A stretch of DNA of 64,000 nt from Schaalia odontolytica (lineage in GTDB: Bacteria; Actinomycetota; Actinomycetes; Actinomycetales; Actinomycetaceae): the NCBI RefSeq assembly GCF_002847525.1, contig NZ_PKKM01000006.1, positions 1 through 64,000 on the forward strand. Reading direction: 5' to 3'. The position numbers and the translations under genes are program-made. Under the pieces are notes generated by a model, which saw only the letters and a list, made by a program, of their open reading frames with translations, was not told the origin of the DNA and searched no databases. Shown in pieces: positions 1 through 7,876 of the stretch (position 1 is the first letter of the stretch; the number at the start of each line of letters is the position of its first letter).

Positions 1-92
1 GCCCAGCCTCCATTCCGAACCTGGAAGCTAAGCCCGGCAGCGCCAATGGTACTGCAACCGCCAGGTTGTGGGAGAGTAGGACACCGCCACAA
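1..92 (+). rRNA. rrf: 5S ribosomal RNA, 3' part
   Basis: The window opens inside a 5S rRNA. The loop-B/C segment with CCGAACCTGG and the 3'-terminal GGGAGAGTAGGACACCGCC are standard for bacterial 5S. The 5' end lies before the window, and the exact 3' end near position 92 is estimated from the family. A strong hairpin follows at once, so this is the end of an rRNA operon. Confidence 0.93.
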
Positions 93-106
93 CACACCTC
101 AAACCG

Positions 107-136
107 AAGGGCCTCATCCACACGGATGAGGCCCTT
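107..136 (+). terminator. rRNA operon terminator
   Basis: A perfect 13-bp stem (107-119 with 124-136) closes an ACAC loop just after the 5S gene. There is no long T run, only a short T-containing tail. Its position makes it the probable terminator of the rRNA operon. Confidence 0.75.
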
Positions 137-312
137 CGCGCATTATCTCCTCACCGGCCGACTTCGTGGTGCGCGCCTGACGCAGCTAATCGTGTCGCAG
201 CGGTGGCGTATCCGTCTGCGTTTTATCTCCGCGTGTGTCCACTAGATGAAAAACCACACGTCACGGACCAACGTCGCCCACATAACGGCGCTACGCGTGC
301 GATGCTATTCCC

Positions 313-1677
313 ATGGTCACTTCTCCACATCCGCACGGGCCTCACCATCACGGTCCCAAAGACGAGGTTCTCGCTCAGCGCATGGCGGCGCACGATCGCC
401 TTGCTCATCAGTCCCAGGTTGTTCTCCGACTCGGCCAGATGCTGCTGTCGTTTGGCGCGAGCGCCTATCGCGTCAAGAAGTCAATGGCTGATCTCGCACG
501 CGCCGTCGGCATTTCTGAGCACCGAGCACAGGTCACGTACACGGAGATTATCGCGACCGCGTATGCGAACGGAACTTTCCGCACGGAGCTCGCTGAGCAG
601 CGCCTCATGGGCGTTAACGCTGACAAGATTGACCGTATTAATAACTACGTGGCGTCCCTGCACGGCAAGTCTGTGCGAGTCGAGGATGTGTCGGACGAGC
701 TGGACAAGATCGCGAAGGTTCCCGGCCTCTATGACTGGTTCTCGAACGCGCTTGCCTCAGGCCTCGCCTGTGCGGCGTTTGCATTCCTCAACGGTGGGGG
801 ATGGGTCGAGTGCTCTGCTGTCGCTGTCGCGTCTTTCTTCGGACAGGCATTGCGTCGTCAGATGCTGATCCGCCACATGAACCACTTCGGCGTGTGGATG
901 GCGTGCGGTGCCCTTGCAGCGATGATCTACATTTTGCTGGTTGCTCCCGCTCAACAGTTCCTCGGCATCGAGTCCACGCATCAGGCTGGCTTTATTTCCG
1001 CGCTGCTCTTCCTGGTCCCCGGTTTCCCGCTGGTGACTGGCCTGATCGATTTGGTGCGACAAGACTTCCAAGGTGGCGTCGGTCGCCTCGTGTACGTGAC
1101 GATGCTCGTCATGTCAGCGGGCGTGGCTGTCTGGGCGATCTCGGCTGTCTTCGGCTGGTCTGTGACGCCCGAGTACGGTGTATCGCTCGTTCCATGGCTG
1201 CACTACCTTCTGCGCTTCCTCGCTAGCTTTGTTGCTGCATACGGGTTTGCGATGCTCTTCAATTCACCGCAACGCGTGTGTGCGACGGCTGCGCTCATCG
1301 GTGCCGCTATCAACACCGCTCGTATCGCCCTGCACCTGGAACTCGGCGTTCCTGCCCCGGCTGCCGTCGGCCTCGCCGCGCTCGCAGCTGGCCTTCTCGC
1401 CGTCTTCGTGGCCCGCAGGACGCGCTTCTCGCGCGTGACCCTGTCCGTGCCTGCTGTCGTCATCATGATCCCCGGTGTGCCGCTCTATCGTGCTCTGACC
1501 TACCTGAACAACCAGCAGATCGACGATGCGCTCGCCGCGCTCTTCACGGTCATGTTCACGATCGTCGCGATCGGCATGGGCCTCGCGCTCTCCCGTATGC
1601 TGACGGATAAGAACTGGCTCGTCGAGAAGCAAGAACGAGTCCCGAACCTGTGGGAATACGAGGAGGAGCACGCATGA
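313..1677 (+). CDS. thrE: Threonine/serine exporter family protein (ThrE-like)
   Basis: A 454-aa integral membrane protein. The N-terminal half carries the conserved soluble ThrE (DUF1212) region: a short His-rich head, then residues around 20-110 including LLSFGASAYRVK and the TEI segment. About ten hydrophobic segments follow in two blocks, the second matching the ThrE_2 half, so both halves of the family are fused as in Corynebacterium ThrE. In that family the protein exports L-threonine and L-serine by proton-driven efflux. The ATG at 313 has no strong ribosome site, but homology begins soon after it. The stop overlaps the next small gene by 4 nt (ATGA), implying translational coupling. 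Substrate is inferred from family only. Confidence 0.85.
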   Translation: MVTSPHPHGPHHHGPKDEVLAQRMAAHDRLAHQSQVVLRLGQMLLSFGASAYRVKKSMADLARAVGISEHRAQVTYTEIIATAYANGTFRTELAEQRLMGVNADKIDRINNYVASLHGKSVRVEDVSDELDKIAKVPGLYDWFSNALASGLACAAFAFLNGGGWVECSAVAVASFFGQALRRQMLIRHMNHFGVWMACGALAAMIYILLVAPAQQFLGIESTHQAGFISALLFLVPGFPLVTGLIDLVRQDFQGGVGRLVYVTMLVMSAGVAVWAISAVFGWSVTPEYGVSLVPWLHYLLRFLASFVAAYGFAMLFNSPQRVCATAALIGAAINTARIALHLELGVPAPAAVGLAALAAGLLAVFVARRTRFSRVTLSVPAVVIMIPGVPLYRALTYLNNQQIDDALAALFTVMFTIVAIGMGLALSRMLTDKNWLVEKQERVPNLWEYEEEHA

Positions 1678-1829
1678 AATTCGAGATCGAAGCGGGCCTG
1701 AAGCCGCCGTCGTTTGAGGTTGAGTACGAGATCGACCGCGACGAGATTCGCGCCGTCGGCCGCAACATCGCAATCGTGTGCGTGGCGGCGGTGACCGCTC
1801 GAGTGCTCGTCGCGCTGATTTCGCGCTGA
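1674..1829 (+). CDS. Small membrane-anchored peptide coupled to the ThrE gene
   Basis: A 51-aa reading frame starts inside the stop codon of the exporter gene (ATGA overlap). The first 30 residues are charged (MKFEIEAGLKPPSFEVEYEI, then DRDE). The last 20 form one hydrophobic helix ending in LVALISR, so a single-pass membrane protein with a soluble N-terminus is likely. I do not recognise a family. The overlap and the matching codon use argue that it is real and made together with the exporter, perhaps as an accessory subunit; that role is inference. Confidence 0.6.
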   Translation: MKFEIEAGLKPPSFEVEYEIDRDEIRAVGRNIAIVCVAAVTARVLVALISR

Positions 1830-2299
1830 CGCTCATTCATTGACGAGGCCGTGGCCGGGAAACCGGTCGCGGCTTCGTTTGTGCGTAGGCCGAGTTGGCA
1901 GGTATACAGGGCCACGACAACGTACTGAGCAAGCGTCGCCCTTGTGGAGGGCGCCGCAGGGCCTGTGGGGCCTGGCCGGGCTTCGAGGCGACGCGCCGAG
2001 CGCAGCTCGCGGCGCGGGCGACGAGCGGGCGGGCAGGCCATGCGGTGCCCGGAACAAAGGCGACGCCGCGAGGATTGATCAGCTGAGCGCGGCAAGTCAG
2101 GCTCTGGTTCCTGGCTACCAGGCCCCGCCACCGCCCACGGGCACTGCAGCCAGGCCTAGCAGGCCACGTGTCGGCTTTTGGTACCCCCGTGACCGCCTGC
2201 GTGTAGCGCAGCTCGGCCTTGCAGCTCGTGCGGGCCACGGCCTCCACATGAGCGGCGCGGTGCCCGGTACGGGCTCGGGAGAGGGGATCGAGGCATGCG

Positions 2300-2331
2300 A
2301 ATGGGGCCGACCCGAAAGGGCCAGCCCCATT
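2300..2331 (-). terminator. Hairpin terminator of the AspT/YidE-type gene
   Basis: The outer stem AATGGGGC/GCCCCATT (8 bp) and an inner CCC/GGG stem close a GAAA loop (plus-strand reading), with two mismatches between. It lies 36 bp beyond the stop codon of the minus-strand transporter gene and could also serve the plus-strand exporter operon. Confidence 0.6.
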
Positions 2332-2335
2332 GCGT

Positions 2336-2353
2336 CGCGGGTTCGAACCCGCG
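2336..2353. repeat. 18-bp perfect palindrome
   Basis: CGCGGGTTCGAACCCGCG is a perfect palindrome 13 bp downstream of the transporter stop codon. It resembles a tRNA T-arm (GGTTCGAACC), but no matching acceptor, D-arm or anticodon arm surrounds it. It may be part of the terminator region or a protein-binding site. Confidence 0.6.
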
Positions 2354-2366
2354 GGAGACGTTGCCG

Positions 2367-3959
2367 CTACATGCCGCCCAGGACCGTAGCGACGATGATC
2401 TTGCCGACCATGGCCACCGGGTAGACCAGCGCGTAACCGAGCGACACGCGAGGATCTGCGTTGGTACGGCCATTCGCGAAAGCGAGGACGGCGGGCTGCG
2501 TCTGCGCGCCACCGAGCAGACCGGCAAGCTTCGTGCCGCCCATCTTGAACACCCATCGCATCGTGCAGTAGAGGCCGACCGCCATAATCGATGTCATGAC
2601 GACACCGAGAGCAAAGATGCGGATCCAGGCGCCCGATTCGAAGGCCTCGAGGATCTGGCCGCCTGCCTTGGCACCCGCCTGCGCGAGGAAGATAAGCAGG
2701 CCGAGCTCAGCCATGACCTGGCAGGTCGTGAAGGGCAGAGCCGTCGCAATGGGGCCGATGCGGCCGACGCGGCCGAAGATAAGGCCCACGATGAGCGTGC
2801 CAGCGGCGGAACCGATCGAGAAGTACTCGCCGGAGGGGGTCAGGATCGGCAGCTCGCCGATTGCGATGCCCAGCGCCATGCCGATGCCCAGGGCGATCGG
2901 GTTGAGGTCCGTGAGGCCTCGGGACGAGTCGCCGAAGAACTTCGTAATCTCAGCCATCTTGGACGTGGGGGCGACGACGCGCACACGGTCCCCCTCCTGG
3001 AGGACGAGGCCCGGCTCGGCGACCATGTCGACGTCGCCGCGGCGCACGCGCGAGATAGTCGCGGAGAACTCCTTGGCAAGACCGAGCGAGGCGACCGTGC
3101 GTCCGGCGACCTTCGGGTTGGAGATCGTCACACGACGGAAGTCCAGGTAGGAGCGATCCTGCATGAGGGAGTGAGAGGACGCGTGGCCGAGCTCCGTTGC
3201 CGCACGTGCGACGAGCTCGCGGGGGCCGACGACCGTCACGAGGTCACCAGGATCCAGGGTGTCGGACATCTGGGGACGGGTGATCGGGCCGGTCTCGCCG
3301 CGGCGCAGACGGGAGAAGGAGACCTTCTCACCGAGCTTCTCGTAGATGTCGCCAACGAAGGGGTGGTCGTCGCGCTCGACGCGGATCGTGCGGTTCGACA
3401 GGGGAGAGGGGGCATCCTTATCGTTGCGGCCGTAGTGCAGTGCAGCCATCGAAGCTGCCAGCATGCCGATGACGCCGAAGAGGTAGGCGATCGAGTAGCC
3501 GACCGTCGCACGTGCTGGATCGCCGGAGGCCTCGCCGGCAGCGGCCAGAGCGGGCGTGTTCGTCACCGAACCCGCGAAGGTACCGGCGATGAGCGGAACG
3601 TCCATACCCATGGCCTTACCGAGGTAGAGGCCGACGGTGGCGGTGATGCCGTAGAGGGCAACCATCGACAGAATCGGGCCGACGGCGGTCTTCAAGTTGT
3701 GGAAGAACGACGCACCCGAGTTGATGCCGATCGCGAACGTGAAGAGCGTCAGGCCGAGAGTGCCCAGCTGGGGGGTGACCCGCAGCTCGATGTCGTAGGA
3801 CTGCGCCCACGCAGCCAACGCGATGGCAAAGAACAGAACGGCGGCGGCGCCGAGGCTAATGCCCCTGATTTTCACATGGCCGAACGCCATGCCTATACCG
3901 ATGAGAAGGAAGAGGAACAGAACTGGCTGTTCGCTCAGAATCTCGAACACCTGGTGCAC
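2367..3959 (-). CDS. AspT/YidE/YbjL-family transporter
   Basis: A membrane protein of about 530 aa with the duplicated architecture of the AspT/YidE/YbjL antiporter family. It has five or so N-terminal membrane segments, two central TrkA-C (RCK_C) domains (roughly residues 190-270 and 285-360, with DPGDLVTVVG and LQEGDRVRVV), then a second membrane block beginning LNPIALGIGMALG. AspT itself exchanges aspartate for alanine; the ligand here cannot be read from sequence. I prefer the GTG at 3959 (VHQVFEIL...) because CGGAGA lies 7 nt upstream; an in-frame ATG at 4004 would add 15 residues without a ribosome site. It is a lone gene diverging from the ilv operon. Confidence 0.85.
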   Translation of the reverse strand: MHQVFEILSEQPVLFLFLLIGIGMAFGHVKIRGISLGAAAVLFFAIALAAWAQSYDIELRVTPQLGTLGLTLFTFAIGINSGASFFHNLKTAVGPILSMVALYGITATVGLYLGKAMGMDVPLIAGTFAGSVTNTPALAAAGEASGDPARATVGYSIAYLFGVIGMLAASMAALHYGRNDKDAPSPLSNRTIRVERDDHPFVGDIYEKLGEKVSFSRLRRGETGPITRPQMSDTLDPGDLVTVVGPRELVARAATELGHASSHSLMQDRSYLDFRRVTISNPKVAGRTVASLGLAKEFSATISRVRRGDVDMVAEPGLVLQEGDRVRVVAPTSKMAEITKFFGDSSRGLTDLNPIALGIGMALGIAIGELPILTPSGEYFSIGSAAGTLIVGLIFGRVGRIGPIATALPFTTCQVMAELGLLIFLAQAGAKAGGQILEAFESGAWIRIFALGVVMTSIMAVGLYCTMRWVFKMGGTKLAGLLGGAQTQPAVLAFANGRTNADPRVSLGYALVYPVAMVGKIIVATVLGGM

Positions 3960-4111
3960 GATGAAATCTCCGTGTTGTGGATTGTGATATGAGGTATGAG
4001 TCAATTAAACCAGTAATACGTGCTGTGCATCTCAGTCCATCGTCCTAGATGGCGATCAGAACCCAAAGGTCCGCACAATGAGATGACGCGGAGCGTAGAG
4101 CTCAGGCAAGA

Positions 4112-4117
4112 TACGGT
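4112..4117 (+). promoter_or_regulatory. Probable -10 element of the ilvBNC leader
   Basis: TACGGT lies 6 nt before the ATG of the leader peptide, so the transcript would start at or next to that ATG (leaderless). No convincing -35 is visible. The same -10-to-ATG spacing recurs at several other genes in the window. Confidence 0.5.
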
Positions 4118-4123
4118 AAATAC

Positions 4124-4195
4124 ATGCTCGACGTTCGCGGAATTGGAATCCTCGCCCTGGTCATCGTACCCGGGCGTGCGATGCCTGCCGTGTAA
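4124..4195 (+). CDS. ilvB leader peptide (attenuation sensor)
   Basis: A 23-codon frame, MLDVRGIGILALVIVPGRA then MPAV, ends 98 nt before ilvB. Ten of 23 residues are Ile, Leu or Val, clustered in IGILALVIV, the amino acids made by the downstream operon. That is the classic signature of a transcription attenuation leader. The reading frame enters one arm of the pause hairpin (4173-4182 with 4207-4216) and is followed by a terminator. A ribosome starved for branched-chain tRNAs would stall here and alter RNA folding; the mechanism is inferred from known ilv leaders. Confidence 0.8.
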   Translation: MLDVRGIGILALVIVPGRAMPAV

Positions 4196-4216
4196 CGTGA
4201 GGATGGATCGCACGCC
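4173..4216 (+). promoter_or_regulatory. Pause hairpin of the ilv attenuator
   Basis: GGCGTGCGAT (4173-4182, inside the leader peptide gene) is exactly complementary to ATCGCACGCC (4207-4216). The 10-bp stem with a 24-nt loop overlaps the end of the leader frame, where a translating ribosome would disrupt it. The competing antiterminator is less clear; GGATG (4201-4205) can pair with CATCC (4227-4231), the left part of the terminator. Confidence 0.65.
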
Positions 4217-4221
4217 GAAAT

Positions 4222-4262
4222 CCCCGCATCCGCGCATCTGCCGGACCTGACGGGGTTTTTTC
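4222..4262 (+). terminator. ilvB attenuator terminator
   Basis: CCCCG (4222-4226) pairs with CGGGG (4251-4255), with an inner TCCG/CGGA stem, followed directly by six T residues. It is an intrinsic terminator 32 nt before the ilvB start, which would stop transcription when the leader peptide is made freely. Confidence 0.8.
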
Positions 4263-4293
4263 TTTGAGACGGTCCCAACGATTGAGAGGACGA

Positions 4294-6060
4294 ATGGTGA
4301 GCGACACCGCCAACACCACCCGCATGACCGGAGCCGAGGCTATCGTGGCCAGCCTCGAGGCCCTGGGCGTTACCGACGTGTTCGGTATGCCCGGCGGCGC
4401 AATTCTGCCGACCTACGACCCGCTGCTGGCGTCGACGTCCATCCGCCACATTCTTGTCCGTCACGAGCAGGGCGCGGGCCACGCCGCCGAAGGCTACGCC
4501 CTGGCCACCGGTAAGGTTGGCTGCGCGATCGTGACATCCGGCCCCGGCGCCACCAACGTACTGACGGCCCTGGGCGACGCCTGCATGGACTCGGTCCCGA
4601 TCGTCGTGATCTCCGGCCAGGTCGGCGCATCCCTGATCGGAACCGACGCCTTCCAGGAAGCCGACGTCGTCGGCGCCTCGATGCCCATCACCAAGCACTC
4701 CTTCCTCGTCACGGATCCCGCGGAGATCCCCGCGCGCCTGGCCGAGGCCTTCCACCTCGCGGGCACCGGTCGCCCCGGCCCGGTCCTCGTGGATATCACC
4801 AAGTCCGCGCAGGTCGCCGAGATGGACTTCTCCTGGCCTCCCGCCCTCGACCTGCCCGGCTACCGCGTCGCGGACAAGCCGAACATGAAGCAGGTGCGCG
4901 CGGCTGCCCGTGCGATCGCCGATGCTCAGGCTCCCGTGCTCTACGTGGGTGGCGGCATCGTGCGTTCGGGCTCCACCGACGCTCTCGCCGACCTCGTCGA
5001 GGTCACGAATGCCCCCGTTGTCACCACGCTGACCGCCCGCGGCGCGTTCCCTGACTCCGATCGCCACAACCTCGGCATGCCCGGCATGCACGGCACCGTG
5101 GCCGCTGTCGGCGCCCTCCAGCGCGCCGACCTGATCGTGGCGCTCGGCGCCCGCTTCGACGACCGCGTGACGGGCCGCCTCGACTCCTTCGCGCCCCGCG
5201 CCACCGTCGTGCACATCGACATTGACGCCGCGGAGATCTCGAAGAACCGCCACGCCGACATCCCGATCGTCGCAGACCTGGCGACCGCCCTGCCGATCCT
5301 CACCGAGGAAATCGCCCAGGCCTCGTCGGACAACAAGGCGGACATCTCCGGATGGTGGCGCTACCTCGACCGACTGCGTACCAAGTATCCGATCGGATGG
5401 GCTGAGCCCGAAGACGGCATGACGGCGCCCCAGGAGGTCCTCAAGAAGCTCTCCGACAAGGTTGGCCCCGAGGCGATCTACGTGACGGGCGTGGGCCAGC
5501 ACCAGATGTGGGCCGCGCAGTTCATCACGCTGGACAACCCGCGCAGCTTCATCTCCTCCTCCGGCTCCGGCACCATGGGCTACTGCATCCCCGCAGCCAT
5601 GGGCGCCCAGGTCGCGGCCCCCGACAAGGTCGTGTGGGCGATCGACGGTGACGGTTCCTTCCAGATGACCAACCAGGAACTGGCCACCTGCACGATCAAC
5701 AACATCCCGATCAAGGTTGCCCTCATCAACAACTCGGTGCTGGGCATGGTCCGCCAGTGGCAGTCCCTGTTCTTCGGCAAGCGCTACTCGAACACGACGC
5801 TCAACCCCGTCGAGGGCGAGCAGATCCCCAACTTCGAGATGCTCGCGCAGGCCTACGGCATGGCCGCGCGCACCGTTCGCTCCATCGACGAGGTCGACGA
5901 GGCCATCGAATGGGCCATGTCGATCAACGATCGCCCCGTTCTCATTGACTTCCGCGTTTCCAAGGACTCGATGGTCTGGCCGATGGTCGCCGCGGGCGTG
6001 TCCAACGATGAGATTCGTTACGCCAAGGGCATGGCGCCCGACTGGGAGGTGGAAGACTGA
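4294..6060 (+). CDS. ilvB: Acetolactate synthase, large (catalytic) subunit
   Basis: 588 aa, the usual length for IlvB. It makes 2-acetolactate or 2-aceto-2-hydroxybutyrate from pyruvate (and 2-ketobutyrate), the first shared step of valine, leucine and isoleucine synthesis, using ThDP, Mg2+ and FAD. Visible are the ThDP-binding N-terminal domain with the catalytic Glu (HEQGAGHAAEGYA), the SGPGATN motif, a central FAD-type domain (YVGGGIVRSG) and the C-terminal GDGSFQMTNQEL...NN metal/ThDP motif. The ATG at 4294 follows GAGAGGA closely; the next codon, GTG 4297, is better spaced and could be the true start. The stop overlaps ilvN (TGATG). Controlled by the upstream attenuator. Confidence 0.96.
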   Translation: MVSDTANTTRMTGAEAIVASLEALGVTDVFGMPGGAILPTYDPLLASTSIRHILVRHEQGAGHAAEGYALATGKVGCAIVTSGPGATNVLTALGDACMDSVPIVVISGQVGASLIGTDAFQEADVVGASMPITKHSFLVTDPAEIPARLAEAFHLAGTGRPGPVLVDITKSAQVAEMDFSWPPALDLPGYRVADKPNMKQVRAAARAIADAQAPVLYVGGGIVRSGSTDALADLVEVTNAPVVTTLTARGAFPDSDRHNLGMPGMHGTVAAVGALQRADLIVALGARFDDRVTGRLDSFAPRATVVHIDIDAAEISKNRHADIPIVADLATALPILTEEIAQASSDNKADISGWWRYLDRLRTKYPIGWAEPEDGMTAPQEVLKKLSDKVGPEAIYVTGVGQHQMWAAQFITLDNPRSFISSSGSGTMGYCIPAAMGAQVAAPDKVVWAIDGDGSFQMTNQELATCTINNIPIKVALINNSVLGMVRQWQSLFFGKRYSNTTLNPVEGEQIPNFEMLAQAYGMAARTVRSIDEVDEAIEWAMSINDRPVLIDFRVSKDSMVWPMVAAGVSNDEIRYAKGMAPDWEVED

Positions 6061-6572
6061 TGACGAATCGTCACACTCTGGCCGTGTTGGTCGAAAACAA
6101 GCCCGGCGTGCTCACTCGCGTCGCCGCGCTTTTCGCCCGCCGCGCCTTTAATATCAAGTCGCTGACCGTGGGAGAGACCGAACACCCGGAGATCTCCCGC
6201 ATGACCATCATCGTGGACGCAGACTCCGCGCCCATCGAGCAGGTGGTCAAGCAGCTCAACAAGCTCATCAACGTCCTCAAGGTTGTCGAGCTTGAACCCG
6301 AAGACTCCGTCGAACGGCGTCTGCTCATGATGAAGGTCCAGGCTGACGAGACCCGTCGTACCTCGGTCCTGCAGATCGTGGACCTGTTCCGCGCACACGT
6401 CGTCGACGTGCAACCCGAGTCGGTCGTCATCGAATCGATCGGCTCCCTATCCAAGCTGGAGGCGCTGCTGCGGGCCCTGGAGCCCTACGGCGTCACCGAA
6501 CTCGTCCAGTCGGGCGCCGTGGCTATCGGCCGCGGGTCGCGCTCGATCACGGATCAACTGAAGGAGAAATGA
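6060..6572 (+). CDS. ilvN: Acetolactate synthase, small (regulatory) subunit
   Basis: 170 aa, matching IlvN/IlvH. The N-terminal ACT domain (residues about 5-75, [22 protein letters not shown]) binds valine and mediates feedback inhibition of IlvB. The C-terminal half ([12 protein letters not shown] onward) is the family's second ALS_ss_C domain. The ATG shares one base with the ilvB stop, so the two subunits are translationally coupled, as expected for partners of one enzyme. Confidence 0.96.
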   Translation: MTNRHTLAVLVENKPGVLTRVAALFARRAFNIKSLTVGETEHPEISRMTIIVDADSAPIEQVVKQLNKLINVLKVVELEPEDSVERRLLMMKVQADETRRTSVLQIVDLFRAHVVDVQPESVVIESIGSLSKLEALLRALEPYGVTELVQSGAVAIGRGSRSITDQLKEK

Positions 6573-6574
6573 AA

Positions 6575-7600
6575 ATGGCAGAAATCATCTACGACGACGG
6601 CGCAGACCTGTCGCTGATCCAGTCCAAGAAGGTTGCCATCATTGGTTACGGTTCGCAGGGTCACGCGCACGCGCTGAACCTGAAGGATTCCGGAGTTGAC
6701 GTGGTCGTCGGCCTGCGCCCCGGTTCCTCCTCCTGGGCCAAGGCTGAGGCCGCCGGCCTTCAGGTCAAGGACGTGGCCGAGGCCGTCGCCGAGGGCGACG
6801 TCGTCTCGCTGCTGCTGCCCGACCAGGTCCAGCGCTACGTGTACGCCGAGCAGGTTGCCCCCAACCTGAAGGAAGGTGCCGCCCTTCTCTTCGCGCATGG
6901 CTTCAACATCCGTTACGGCTACATCGAGGTCCCCGAGGGCCACGACGTCGTCATGGTCGCCCCCAAGGGCCCCGGCCACAAGGTCCGCGAGACCTACACC
7001 CAGGGCAAGGGCACCCCGGACGTCGTCGCCGTTGAGGTGGACGCCTCCGGCCAGGCTTGGGACCTCGTCCTGTCCTACGCGAAGGCCATCGGCGGCACCC
7101 GCGCCGGCGTCATCAAGACGACCTTCACCGAAGAGACCGAGACCGACCTGTTCGGCGAGCAGGCTGTCCTGTGTGGCGGCGTCTCCCACCTGATCCAGGC
7201 CGGCTTCGAGACCCTGGTCGAGGCTGGCTACCAGCCCGAGATCGCCTACTTCGAGGTCTGCCACGAGATGAAGCTGATCGTCGACCTCATCAACGAGGGC
7301 GGCATCACCAAGCAGCGTTGGTCCTGCTCTGACACCGCTGAGTATGGCGACTACGTCTCCGGCCCGCGCGTCATTGGCGAGTCCTCCAAGGAGGCCATGA
7401 AGGCTGTTCTGGCCGACATTCAGGACGGCACCTTCGCCCGCAAGTTCATCGCCGATCAGGATAACGGCGCCCTCGAGTTCAAGGCGCTGCGCGCCGAGGA
7501 AGAGGCCCACCCGATCGAGAAGACCGGCCAGAAGCTGCGCAAGGCCTTCGGCTGGACCGACTCCGACGAGGACTACACCGAGGGCAGCGCCGCGCGCTGA
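6575..7600 (+). CDS. ilvC: Ketol-acid reductoisomerase, class I
   Basis: 341 aa, the length of short class I enzymes. It converts acetolactate to 2,3-dihydroxyisovalerate (and the isoleucine homologue) with NADPH and Mg2+. The Rossmann motif [13 protein letters not shown] with the specificity loop GLRPGSSS is at residues about 22-50. The knotted C-terminal domain carries the Mg-binding acidic residues in [10 protein letters not shown] and EVCHEMKL. I chose the ATG at 6575 because AAGGAG (6561-6566) is 8 nt upstream, whereas the ATG at 6569 is only 2 nt from it. It is the third gene of the operon, followed by a strong terminator. Confidence 0.95.
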   Translation: MAEIIYDDGADLSLIQSKKVAIIGYGSQGHAHALNLKDSGVDVVVGLRPGSSSWAKAEAAGLQVKDVAEAVAEGDVVSLLLPDQVQRYVYAEQVAPNLKEGAALLFAHGFNIRYGYIEVPEGHDVVMVAPKGPGHKVRETYTQGKGTPDVVAVEVDASGQAWDLVLSYAKAIGGTRAGVIKTTFTEETETDLFGEQAVLCGGVSHLIQAGFETLVEAGYQPEIAYFEVCHEMKLIVDLINEGGITKQRWSCSDTAEYGDYVSGPRVIGESSKEAMKAVLADIQDGTFARKFIADQDNGALEFKALRAEEEAHPIEKTGQKLRKAFGWTDSDEDYTEGSAAR

Positions 7601-7628
7601 TCTCGCTCTCCGTTTCGGATAGCGTCAC

Positions 7629-7673
7629 GCCCCGGCCTCGTTCCCAATGTGGGACGAGGTCGGGGCTCTTTTG
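7629..7673. terminator. Bidirectional terminator after ilvC
   Basis: GCCCCGGCCTCGTTCCC pairs with GGGACGAGGTCGGGGC around a short AATGT loop, followed by CTCTTTTG. One G-T style mismatch breaks the stem. It sits between convergent ilvC and the small minus-strand gene. Its arms are copies of the window-wide GACGAGGCCGGGG motif. Confidence 0.8.
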
Positions 7674-7714
7674 TGCTCACAGGCGCGGTTACGTTTGGCA
7701 GGGTTTCCGCGGGG

Positions 7715-7876
7715 TCAGTTCGCCGGTGCCTCGTCCGCGCCGTTTACCCAGGGAAGGGGAGCGGGGGAGAGGGCGTCTGCGTTGGAGACGGTGGAGATCG
7801 GCGCAACGATCACGAGGGAGGCGACGGCGGCTGACGCGACGCGTGTCAGAGTTCGACGGGAGGGGCGCACGCTCAT
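7715..7876 (-). CDS. Small putative secreted peptide
   Basis: A 53-codon frame on the minus strand. It begins MSVRPSRRTLTRVASAAV, continues with a hydrophobic core (ASLVIVAPI) and has a probable signal peptidase site near SNADA, leaving about 18 mature residues (LSPAPLPWVNGADEAPAN). AAGGA abuts the ATG at 7876, so the in-frame GTG at 7870, 6 nt further on, is the better start. It ends 42 bp before a bidirectional terminator, and no homologous sequence continues past the stop. It may be a genuine exported microprotein or the 5' remnant of a lost secreted protein. No family recognised. Confidence 0.5.
   Translation of the reverse strand: MSVRPSRRTLTRVASAAVASLVIVAPISTVSNADALSPAPLPWVNGADEAPAN

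Larger units (their letters stand above)
1830..2366. other. Gene-free 537-bp interval with hairpins
   Basis: No reading frame here has a plausible start, domain or codon pattern. The interval is very G+C-rich and holds many short inverted repeats. Its left end contains TTCATTGACGAGGCC (1838-1852), which recurs at 33536-33550. Its right end holds a GAAA-capped hairpin and an 18-bp palindrome, described separately. It lies between the convergent ends of the exporter operon and the AspT/YidE-type transporter. Confidence 0.6.

Noticed and set aside
2331..2360. tRNA T-arm-like GGTTCGAACC
   Set aside because: No D-arm, anticodon arm or acceptor stem can be folded around it on either strand.
1837..2556. 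Minus-strand frame of about 239 codons running from the gene-free interval into the transporter gene
   Set aside because: Overlaps the transporter 3' end in another frame, spans terminator-like hairpins and shows no domain.
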